Source: Bacteroidota bacterium (lineage in GTDB: Bacteria; Bacteroidota; Bacteroidia; Chitinophagales; Chitinophagaceae). From it: a DNA stretch of 5,128 bases. Shown here piece by piece: positions 1 to 5,102 of the stretch. The notes beneath the pieces are model-generated. The model had not been told where the DNA came from. It was given only the letters and a program-made list of their open reading frames with translations, and searched no databases. Each line of letters starts with the position of its first letter. The stretch's first letter is position 1. The stretch is taken from positions 1 to 5,128 of the forward strand of contig JAEZAY010000078.1 of the NCBI GenBank assembly GCA_023427575.1. The letters are read 5' to 3'. The translations under genes and the position numbers were made by a program.

Positions 1-578
1 GCATTACCCAGGCAGGCGTTAATCCCGATGGTTATATCTCGGTAATGAATACGCTGTTAAAAGAAAAAGGACTGGAAGGAAATTATGAATTAATTGGCGC
101 TGGCATCGGGGGCAATAAAGTGTATGATCTGTATTTAAGAATGGAAGACGATGTGCTGAGTAAAAATCCCGATATAGTAGTAATCTGGGTGGGCGTAAAC
201 GATGTATGGCATAAACAATCGAGCGGCACCGGCACCGATGCCGACAAATTTGAAAAGTTCTATAATGCGATCATTGATAAGTTTCAGGCTAAAAACATAA
301 AACTCTTTTTGGTGACTCCGGCCGCCGTTGGCGAAAGAACGGATTTCAGCAACCAGCTTGACGGCGATCTGAATCGCTATTCCAACATCATCCGGAATCT
401 TGCCAAACAGAAAAATTGCGGACTGATCGATCTGCGCAAGGCCTTCCTGCAGTATAATCTCGAAAACAATAAAGAGAATAAAGAAAGCGGAATTCTGACT
501 TCCGATCGTGTACATCTGAACCCGGCGGGAAATCGTTTTGTAGCGGAAGAAATGATGAGAGAAATCGTCAGGAAATAA
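1..578 (+). CDS. SGNH/GDSL-type hydrolase (lysophospholipase L1-like esterase), 5' truncated by window edge
   Basis: C-terminal part of an SGNH-fold esterase or lipase, a family that hydrolyses ester bonds in lipids, acylated sugars or thioesters through a Ser-Asp-His triad. The frame is open from base 3 and begins I-T-Q-A-G. The codon split by the left edge ends in GC, which fits AGC, the serine of the family's G-D-S-I-T block I, so the nucleophile probably sits exactly at the boundary. Counting from the internal ATG at 45, block II glycines lie in GAGIGG (residues 18-23), block III is G-V-N-D (50-53), and block V is S-D-R-V-H (153-157), giving Asp154 and His157. From the serine to the stop is about 192 residues, so only a short N-terminal piece, possibly with a signal peptide, is missing. 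The ATG at 45 is internal and would not make a functional enzyme. The substrate cannot be inferred. Confidence 0.9.
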   Translation, partial: ITQAGVNPDGYISVMNTLLKEKGLEGNYELIGAGIGGNKVYDLYLRMEDDVLSKNPDIVVIWVGVNDVWHKQSSGTGTDADKFEKFYNAIIDKFQAKNIKLFLVTPAAVGERTDFSNQLDGDLNRYSNIIRNLAKQKNCGLIDLRKAFLQYNLENNKENKESGILTSDRVHLNPAGNRFVAEEMMREIVRK

Positions 579-600
579 GAGTCTCTAAAGACCCAGAAAA

Positions 601-643
601 AGATAAAATAGAAACAATTCTAAAACTTAATTTCTATTTTTCT
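601..643 (+). terminator. AT-rich hairpin after the hydrolase gene, probable terminator
   Basis: Positions 605-614 (AAAATAGAAA) and 631-640 (TTTCTATTTT) are perfect inverted repeats with a 16-base loop. Three more pairs (601-603 with 641-643) form across one bulged T at 604. The 3' arm is itself U-rich in the RNA. The hairpin starts 22 bases after the hydrolase stop and ends before the next promoter, which is where a terminator is expected. The stem is almost entirely A/T, so the call is moderate. Confidence 0.45.
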
Positions 644-677
644 GATAACCAGTAAATTGTGGCTGCAGCCATCCCAA

Positions 678-710
678 TTGGAACGCTCTGGGCGCAATTT
701 GCTAAATTTG
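678..710 (+). promoter_or_regulatory. Bacteroidota-type promoter for the amidotransferase/ATP-grasp operon
   Basis: TAAATTTG at 703-710 matches the Bacteroidota -7 consensus TAnnTTTG exactly. A TTG at 678-680 lies 22 bases upstream, within the spacing tolerated for the -33 element. Transcription would start about 5-7 bases after the box, on top of the ATG at 715, so the mRNA would be leaderless or use the ATG at 724 with a very short leader. GCGCAA (692-697) and TTGCGC (708-713) form an inverted repeat straddling the -7 box and could be an operator; that is inference from position only. Confidence 0.6.
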
Positions 711-714
711 CGCA

Positions 715-1566
715 ATGCAAATGAATGAAAAAAGAAAGCTTCGGGTTGCAATTCTTGACCTCTATGAAGGATATGCAAATGAGGGGATGCGCTGTATTCG
801 CGAGCTGTTGGATCAATATGCGCTTAAAAAAGAGATTCTGCTGGAGCGCGATGAATTTGAAGTGCGTTTGAATCAGGAGCTACCAGGCCTTGATTATGAT
901 ATTTACATCTCCAGCGGGGGTCCGGGTTCACCCATTGACAGCGAAGGAACCGAATGGGAAAAAAAGTTTTTCAACTGGATAGGGAGTGTATATGAATACA
1001 ATCTGAATCCCGGTAACAATCTTAAAAAACATGTGCTGTTTATATGCCACTCCTATCAACTGGCCTGCCGGTATTTTCAGATAGGAAATGTTACGCAGCG
1101 AAAGTCCACCGCCTTTGGTGTGTTCCCGGTTCATCTTCTGAATGATGGCAGCGGAGAGCCGGTATTTAATGGATTAAACGACCCCTTCTATGCGGTCGAT
1201 AGCCGGGACTTTCAGGTCATTCAGCCCGATCAGGCAAACATTGAGTCACTGGGTGCTTCTATCCTTGCGCTTGAAAAAGAAAGACCGCACGTTCCCCTGG
1301 AAAGAGCAATGATGGCGATCCGCTTCAATCCATATATGATCGGAACTCAATTTCATCCGGAAGCCGATGCGGAGGGAATGTCAATGTACCTGCAGCGGGA
1401 AGACAAAAAACGCAGTGTTATCGAGAATCACGGGTATGAAAAATGGCAATCGATGATTCAGCAATTGAATGATCCCGATAAGATCTGCTGGACATCCTCG
1501 CACGTGATTCCAAATTTTTTAGATACCGCTTTCAACCAGTACAATTTTGTAACTTCCTCCAACTAA
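715..1566 (+). CDS. Class I glutamine amidotransferase-like protein (GMP synthase-like GATase domain)
   Basis: A 283-residue cytoplasmic protein of the class I (triad) glutamine amidotransferase fold, whose members take the amide nitrogen from glutamine or hydrolyse gamma-glutamyl bonds. Visible motifs in order: a beta strand VAILDLYEG near 11-19; an S-S-G-G-P-G-S-P loop (66-73) matching the family's oxyanion-hole region; the nucleophile segment F-I-C-H-S-Y-Q-L (Cys111, with Gln115 at the usual conserved position); and Q-F-H-P-E-A-D, giving His214 and Glu216. All three triad residues are present. The nucleophile turn is unusual: the standard G-x-C-x-G glycines are replaced by Phe109 and Ser113. 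About 67 residues follow the His-Pro-Glu motif, a C-terminal extension I do not recognise. No synthetase domain is attached, so it is not GuaA itself; the ATP-grasp gene 10 bases downstream is the likely partner. The start could instead be the ATG at 724. Fold confident, substrate unknown. Confidence 0.85.
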   Translation: MQMNEKRKLRVAILDLYEGYANEGMRCIRELLDQYALKKEILLERDEFEVRLNQELPGLDYDIYISSGGPGSPIDSEGTEWEKKFFNWIGSVYEYNLNPGNNLKKHVLFICHSYQLACRYFQIGNVTQRKSTAFGVFPVHLLNDGSGEPVFNGLNDPFYAVDSRDFQVIQPDQANIESLGASILALEKERPHVPLERAMMAIRFNPYMIGTQFHPEADAEGMSMYLQREDKKRSVIENHGYEKWQSMIQQLNDPDKICWTSSHVIPNFLDTAFNQYNFVTSSN

Positions 1567-1576
1567 ATCAAGTTGG

Positions 1577-2773
1577 ATGATCGAAGCCTTCCGCAAACGT
1601 TTCAACGACAGTTTTACTGAAGAAAAATACAAGCGCTTTTTAGAAAAGCTCAATGGCATCCATCCGGGTGCCATTGAATTTCGGGTGGCCGAAACCCCCG
1701 TTTTTGTTTCAAAGGATTTTGAGCGGAAGATGATTGGTGCCTGCGAATCGATTGTTGATCTTATTCTCGATCCCAAATTTAAAAGAATGACCGAACGCAG
1801 CATTCCGGAAGATCTTCGGGTACCGGGCGAAACGGATCGCTGTGAAATGATGGCCTTCGATTTCGGAATCTGCGAAAATGAAAATGGAGAGCTGGAACCA
1901 CAGCTCATCGAAATGCAGGGCTTTCCTTCCCTTTTTGGATTCCAGGTTTGTTACCCCGAAATCATCGGCCAGGTTTTCGACCTGCCTTCTTCATTAAGTC
2001 CTTTTCCTAAAGGCCAAAACAAAGAAAATTTTCTCCGCGATTTCCGTGAAATTCTGCTTGGAGATCATAACGTGGAAAATGTGATTTTGCTCGAGATCAA
2101 ACCCCATGAACAGAAAACCCGGATCGATTTTTATTGCACTGAAGATTATACCGGGATCAAACCGGTATGTATAACCGAATTGATCCGGGAAGGAAAAGAT
2201 CTTTTCTACATGAGAGAAGGTGTAAAAACGCCCGTATACCGGATCTACAATCGCGTTATATTCGATGATCTGATCGCGCAGAAATCAGGTCTGGGCGAAT
2301 TTGTTGATATAACCAGCGAGCTTAATGTAGAATGGGTTCCGCACCCAAACTGGTTTTACCGGATCAGTAAGTTTACCATACCCTTTATACACCATCCCTT
2401 TGTGCCGGAAACTTTTTTTCTGAACGAATTAAAACAGATCCCCGGCGATTTAAATGATTATGTACTGAAGCCTTTGTTTTCATTTGCAGGCAAGGGCGTG
2501 ATCATTGATGTTGAACAAGCTGACCTGGACAATATCAGTGATCCCGAAAACTGGATCCTGCAAAAAAAAGTAAAATATGCGGAAGTTATTCAAACTCCCG
2601 ATGAACCTTCAAAAGCCGAGATCCGCATGATGTATCTCTGGAAAAAAAATGAGCCGAGGCCCTACCCCGCTATCAACCTGGCAAGACTGAGTAAGGGCAA
2701 AATGATTGGGGTTCGGTATAACAAAGACAAGACCTGGGTGGGCGGATCGGTGGCTCTGTTTGAAAACAGTTAA
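1577..2773 (+). CDS. Circularly permuted ATP-grasp protein, putative carboxylate-amine/amide ligase
   Basis: A 398-residue protein with no signal peptide or membrane segment. ATP-grasp enzymes activate a carboxylate as an acyl-phosphate and join it to an amine or other nucleophile. The usual order is nucleotide-binding Lys and Gly-rich loop, then catalytic Arg, then the metal-binding Asp...Glu-x-Asn. Here the metal block comes first: F-D-F (Asp95), then L-I-E-M-Q-G (Glu112, Gln114). The nucleotide half follows near the C terminus: Y-V-L-K-P-L with Lys298, S-F-A-G-K-G-V loop (302-308), a hinge-like W-I-L-Q-K-K-V (326-332), and A-E-I-R (Arg350), then P-A-I-N-L-A-R-L-S (364-372). This is the circularly permuted arrangement known from glutathionylspermidine synthase and related amidoligase-like families. 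Gln114 replaces the common Asn. The gene starts 10 bases after the amidotransferase stop, implying one mRNA and probably coupled translation. The ATP-grasp call rests on motif reading by eye; substrates are unknown. Confidence 0.78.
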   Translation: MIEAFRKRFNDSFTEEKYKRFLEKLNGIHPGAIEFRVAETPVFVSKDFERKMIGACESIVDLILDPKFKRMTERSIPEDLRVPGETDRCEMMAFDFGICENENGELEPQLIEMQGFPSLFGFQVCYPEIIGQVFDLPSSLSPFPKGQNKENFLRDFREILLGDHNVENVILLEIKPHEQKTRIDFYCTEDYTGIKPVCITELIREGKDLFYMREGVKTPVYRIYNRVIFDDLIAQKSGLGEFVDITSELNVEWVPHPNWFYRISKFTIPFIHHPFVPETFFLNELKQIPGDLNDYVLKPLFSFAGKGVIIDVEQADLDNISDPENWILQKKVKYAEVIQTPDEPSKAEIRMMYLWKKNEPRPYPAINLARLSKGKMIGVRYNKDKTWVGGSVALFENS

Positions 2774-2811
2774 GCCGGACTGCCGGCTACTAACCTTACA
2801 GTCCGGCTTAA
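2770..2811. terminator. Shared hairpin between convergent genes, probable bidirectional terminator
   Basis: Positions 2770-2782 (TTAAGCCGGACTG) and 2799-2811 (CAGTCCGGCTTAA) are a perfect 13-bp inverted repeat with a 16-base loop. It occupies nearly the whole 42-base gap between the convergent stops, and its left arm contains the stop codon of the ATP-grasp gene (2771-2773). There is no good U-run on the + side. In the - direction a short TTTT follows a few bases after the stem, so termination is likelier to be intrinsic for the - strand gene. Confidence 0.65.
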
Positions 2812-2815
2812 ATCC

Positions 2816-3403
2816 CTAGCCGCCGGAACTCATCCAGTCGGGACGAACCTCGCTGTCTTTTTGCCTGGTGATGATATTGATATTGATCACCCATTCGTTC
2901 ATCTTATACAACATTTCCAGTTCCACTTTAAAATCACGGTACCGTCTGTCCATGGTTTTAAATACCAGTGTGCTCACAATAAAATCCATTTCTTCACGGG
3001 GCTGATCCAGATCGCCGTTGAGATAAAGCTTGCTGCCGTCAACCATACCGATCTGGCTGCCCTTTAGTTTTTTAAACAACAAACGATACTCTTTTGCAGC
3101 AGCTTCAAATTCTTCGGAGCGATACATCAGAGCCTGCCAGCTTGCGCTGGTATCGCGCACGGAATGATAGCGGCCAATCACGCAATATTCCGCGCCCGGA
3201 ATATTTACGCGGGAAGCATAATGCTCATATTCCAGGTCGGCTTCCAGCAATTCACCTTCAATGTTTTTGTAGTTGTGCGGAAAATCGTGAAGGATGGTTT
3301 CAATGGCTTTCGAAAATTCAGGCGATGGTTTTTCAAACAGTTTAATTTGCGCAAAAAGCGGTTGCATTGCCAGCATGGCAAGCACGATGAAATAATTCTT
3401 CAT
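2816..3403 (-). CDS. Small exported protein of unknown function
   Basis: I do not recognise this family. The ATG at 3403 is preferred over the one at 3433, because the product (195 residues) then begins with a signal peptide: Met-Lys-Asn, a short hydrophobic core Y-F-I-V-L-A-M-L-A-M, and a likely cleavage site at L-F-A|Q (after residue 18). The longer start would put ten polar residues in front of it. There is no cysteine at the cleavage site, so it is not a lipoprotein, and no other membrane segment, so a periplasmic or secreted soluble protein is expected. The mature part (about 177 residues) is highly charged, with a Glu/Lys-rich probable helix around 87-104, one cysteine (Cys74), and alternating hydrophobic patterns such as WVININII (151-158) that suggest beta strands. 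It stands alone, converging on the ATP-grasp gene. Immediately upstream, TATAATTG (3420-3427 on the - strand) is one mismatch from the -7 consensus but lacks a placed -33 element. Confidence 0.7.
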   Translation of the reverse strand: MKNYFIVLAMLAMQPLFAQIKLFEKPSPEFSKAIETILHDFPHNYKNIEGELLEADLEYEHYASRVNIPGAEYCVIGRYHSVRDTSASWQALMYRSEEFEAAAKEYRLLFKKLKGSQIGMVDGSKLYLNGDLDQPREEMDFIVSTLVFKTMDRRYRDFKVELEMLYKMNEWVININIITRQKDSEVRPDWMSSGG

Positions 3404-3654
3404 TGGGTTAGATTTTGCGCAATTATAATACAATATTCGAATTGTGCATAATCAGTGGAGAATTTTTCGACGAAATGTTTTGATTATTAAAAAAATAAAA
3501 TATAGTCGTGCGTTTACACAATAAACCGGTTATGATTTCATTGCAAAGCATTGTAATAATCATTAGTGTCCGGTTAATAATTTTCAATTTACCTGAAGCC
3601 TGTATCATAGCAGGTGACGAGCAATCATTGTAAAGAAGCCGTTCCACTTTTTTC

Positions 3655-3686
3655 AAAAAAAAGCGGAGCAAAAAAATCGGGCTCCG
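3655..3686 (-). terminator. Intrinsic terminator for leftward transcripts
   Basis: On the - strand, CGGAGC (3686-3681) pairs perfectly with GCTCCG (3669-3664) across an 11-base loop. The stem is followed by C and then eight consecutive T (3662-3655), the textbook form of a Rho-independent terminator. The nearest upstream - strand genes are the Rid-family protein and the exonuclease. Their 3' end would lie about 290 bases past the Rid stop codon, beyond the palindromic repeat. Confidence 0.65.
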
Positions 3687-3698
3687 GAATAAATCCTA

Positions 3699-3893
3699 AA
3701 AATTGAAACTTCCGGCATAAGGGAATGTGCAAATGTGCCAATGTGCTAATGTGCAAATTCAAATCCGGACAGTTATATTCTTTAGCTGCGACTTGTTTTT
3801 ATTTTACGCCGTCCGTTCCATTGCAAATTCGCACATTATCAAATTATCAAATTATCACATTTCCACATTGGCATTGCCTTCCGTTTCAATTTT
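3699..3893. repeat. Palindromic repetitive element with 8-bp periodic arms
   Basis: The outer arms are a perfect 11-bp inverted repeat: AAAATTGAAAC at 3699-3709 and GTTTCAATTTT at 3883-3893. Inside, the left arm is four tandem 8-mers of the form AATGTGCN (3724-3755). The right arm is six 8-mers in inverted orientation (3822-3869), which read on the - strand as variants AATGTGNN or AATTTGNN. Positions 3748-3759 pair with 3826-3837 with one mismatch. Near the centre, CGGAC (3766-3770) can pair with GTCCG (3811-3815). All these arms are centred near 3796, so transcripts could fold into a long imperfect hairpin. I recall similar AATGTGC-rich repeats scattered in other Bacteroidota genomes, where they produce spurious Cys/Asn/Val-rich predicted proteins; the frame at 3727-3966 is one such artefact. 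Confidence 0.7.
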
Positions 3894-3978
3894 CTTAACG
3901 GATTTCTTCCGAGGCCCAGAGAATACATTTTACCCGGACACCAATGATTCTGAAATTAGATCCTGAATAAAATTCTCC

Positions 3979-4380
3979 TTATTCCGACATATCGTTTTCG
4001 GTGATTGCCGTTGCTTCAATTTCGATGAGATATTCGGGGTCAATCAGTCCTTTTACTTCAATCATGGAAGTGCAGGGTCGAATTTCACTGAAAAATTCGC
4101 CATGGGCCCGGCCATACTCTTCCCAGCGCGAGATATCGGTGACAAACATACGCGTTCGCACCACATCTTTTAGTGATGCGCCGGCGTTTTCAAGAACCGC
4201 CCGGATTTTTTCTAAGATAAATTTCGTTTGCTCGTAAGCTGAATTGCCACCTACCAGATGGCTGTTTTGATCTGCGGCAACTGTTCCGGTAACTTCGATG
4301 GTATTGCCCACTTTAACCCCACGACTATAGCCGACTATATCTTCCCATTTAGCGCCGGATGAATAGTTTTGTCTGCTCAT
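3979..4380 (-). CDS. Rid-family protein (YjgF/YER057c/UK114), lacking the canonical catalytic arginine
   Basis: A 133-residue cytoplasmic protein, the normal length for this family, whose members form trimers with ligand pockets at subunit interfaces. Canonical RidA hydrolyses reactive enamine/imine intermediates released by PLP enzymes. Family hallmarks are the early strand with V-T-G-T-V-A (29-34), the helix E-Q-T-K-F-I-L-E-K-I, then A-G-A-S-L-K-D-V-V-R-T-R-M-F-V (66-80), and the C-terminal I-E-V...I-E-I-E-A strands. In E. coli RidA the pocket arginine (Arg105) lies in P-A-R-S-C-V-E-V; here the aligned segment is P-C-T-S-M-I-E-V (102-109), so Thr104 replaces it. That places the protein among Rid subfamilies not expected to be imine deaminases. 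The ATG at 4380 is chosen over a TTG at 4389, which would add three residues and overlap the upstream stop. It lies 5 bases after the exonuclease gene and is probably co-transcribed with it. Confidence 0.88.
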   Translation of the reverse strand: MSRQNYSSGAKWEDIVGYSRGVKVGNTIEVTGTVAADQNSHLVGGNSAYEQTKFILEKIRAVLENAGASLKDVVRTRMFVTDISRWEEYGRAHGEFFSEIRPCTSMIEVKGLIDPEYLIEIEATAITENDMSE

Positions 4381-4385
4381 ATCAA

Positions 4386-5102
4386 TCAACTTTTATATTC
4401 AATATTTTCAGGTAAAATCAGCGCCTCACGCGTAAGCCGCAAATAAATTTGGGTAAGCGTAATCACGTCTTTCTGACAATATTCGGCGATGCGTTTAATG
4501 TCTTGCGAGTTCCAGTAAATATGTCCGACCATACTCCCGTCAATATCGTCTTTGGGCGTGGGAATTCCAAGCACGTGAGCCAGCAGGTTCAGAGAAGTAT
4601 AACTTTTATAATCGCCGAATTTCCATAATTCCATCGTATCGAGATGGTTGACTTCCCAGGGCTTTTTTCCGCTTATGCTTAGAACAGAGGGGATGCAAAC
4701 GTCGTTTATTACCATCCGGCGACAGAGATAGGGAAAATCGAACTCTTTTCCATTATGGCCGCAGAGATAACGGGTGGTATCTACCGACCATTTGGTGATC
4801 ATGTCACAAAACCCTTTCAGGATCTCAATTTCATCCGTTCCCGCAAATGATTTGATCAGAAGTTTTTTTGAATCGCCACTGCCCGAAATAATGCCGCAGC
4901 TTATACACACAATTTTGCCGAACTCGGCATAAATGGCGCTCCTGCCATAAATTGTTTCCGGAGTCTGATCTTCCTTATTACGCAGGAGCTGTTCCGCTTT
5001 CCGGGTCCATAATTCTTTCCACCCATCGGGCAAAGCATCGTAAGATGGATATTGCGAAACAGTTTCGATATCGAGGAATAATATGGAGTGGAGCGGGAAC
5101 AT
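4386..5102 (-). CDS. DEDDy 3'-5' exonuclease, PolB exonuclease-domain-like
   Basis: A 238-residue stand-alone nuclease of the DnaQ-like/RNase H-fold superfamily, predicted to remove nucleotides from DNA 3' ends with two metal ions. It resembles the family described as related to the proofreading domain of DNA polymerase B. Exo I is F-L-D-I-E-T (Asp11, Glu13). Exo II is G-H-N-G-K-E-F-D-F (Asn117, Phe121, Asp122). Exo III is E-Y-C-Q-K-D-V (Tyr208, Asp212), with tyrosine four before aspartate marking the DEDDy subclass. The segment H-L-D-T-M-E-L-W (153-160) and the K-S-Y-T-S-L-N-L-L-A-H run (166-176) are also typical. All catalytic residues are present. No polymerase or helicase domain is attached, so it probably acts in repair or nucleic acid turnover. 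The frame stays open to the window edge upstream of the ATG at 5102, but that ATG lies just before Exo I, as expected. The Rid gene follows 5 bases downstream. Confidence 0.9.
   Translation of the reverse strand: MFPLHSILFLDIETVSQYPSYDALPDGWKELWTRKAEQLLRNKEDQTPETIYGRSAIYAEFGKIVCISCGIISGSGDSKKLLIKSFAGTDEIEILKGFCDMITKWSVDTTRYLCGHNGKEFDFPYLCRRMVINDVCIPSVLSISGKKPWEVNHLDTMELWKFGDYKSYTSLNLLAHVLGIPTPKDDIDGSMVGHIYWNSQDIKRIAEYCQKDVITLTQIYLRLTREALILPENIEYKS

Larger units (their letters stand above)
3559..3948. mobile_element. Possible MITE or decayed insertion sequence bounded by a 19-bp inverted repeat
   Basis: Positions 3559-3577 read ATCATTAGTGTCCGGTTAA. The reverse complement of 3930-3948 reads ATCATTGGTGTCCGGGTAA, a 17 of 19 match in inverted orientation about 390 bp apart. 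The GTGTCCGGTTAA core resembles what I remember of insertion-sequence termini in Bacteroidota, but this is unverified. No transposase is encoded between the repeats, and I could not find a clear target-site duplication outside them. It could be a non-autonomous element, an IS remnant, or two unrelated recognition sites. Confidence 0.4.
3404..3978. other. Intergenic region of about 575 bp, repeat-rich, no credible gene
   Basis: The stretch lies between the start of the exported-protein gene and the stop of the Rid-family gene. Positions 3404-3558 are AT-rich and must hold the promoter of the exported-protein gene, though no consensus match is convincing. From 3559 to 3948 the sequence is bounded by a 19-bp inverted repeat and contains a - strand terminator and a nested palindromic element, annotated separately. 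Short open frames here (for example 3423-3671 on - and 3727-3966 on +) have low-complexity translations that follow the repeats and resemble no family I know. I see no tRNA or other RNA gene. Confidence 0.7.

Noticed and set aside
135..515. Long open frame antisense to the hydrolase, and similar antisense frames at 928-1134, 1519-1908, 2861-3451 and 4001-4237
   Set aside because: Each overlaps a gene with clear family motifs or a signal peptide on the opposite strand, and their own translations show no domain; they are shadows.
715..1566. Calling the amidotransferase GuaA
   Set aside because: There is no ATP-pyrophosphatase or dimerisation domain, and the nucleophile turn differs from GMP synthase; only the GATase fold is shared.
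3420..3427. TATAATTG on the - strand as a firm promoter for the exported-protein gene
   Set aside because: One mismatch in the -7 box and no TTG at suitable spacing upstream; too weak to annotate as a feature.
3404..3433. Upstream ATG at 3433 for the exported protein
   Set aside because: It would place ten polar residues before the signal peptide; the ATG at 3403 gives a standard Sec signal.
3423..3671. Open frame of 82 codons on the - strand
   Set aside because: It starts inside the intrinsic terminator T-run, crosses the left 19-bp repeat and has no family resemblance; I considered a transposase remnant but saw no motif.
3724..3869. CRISPR-like array
   Set aside because: The units are 8 bp, contiguous and without spacers, and change orientation between arms; no cas gene is present.
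3727..3966. Open frame of 79 codons on the + strand
   Set aside because: Its N-terminal part is a translation of the AATGTGC repeat and the rest has no recognisable domain; this is a repeat artefact, not a gene.
4378..4389. TTG start at 4389 for the Rid-family gene
   Set aside because: It would overlap the exonuclease stop and add only three residues; the ATG at 4380 matches the usual N terminus.
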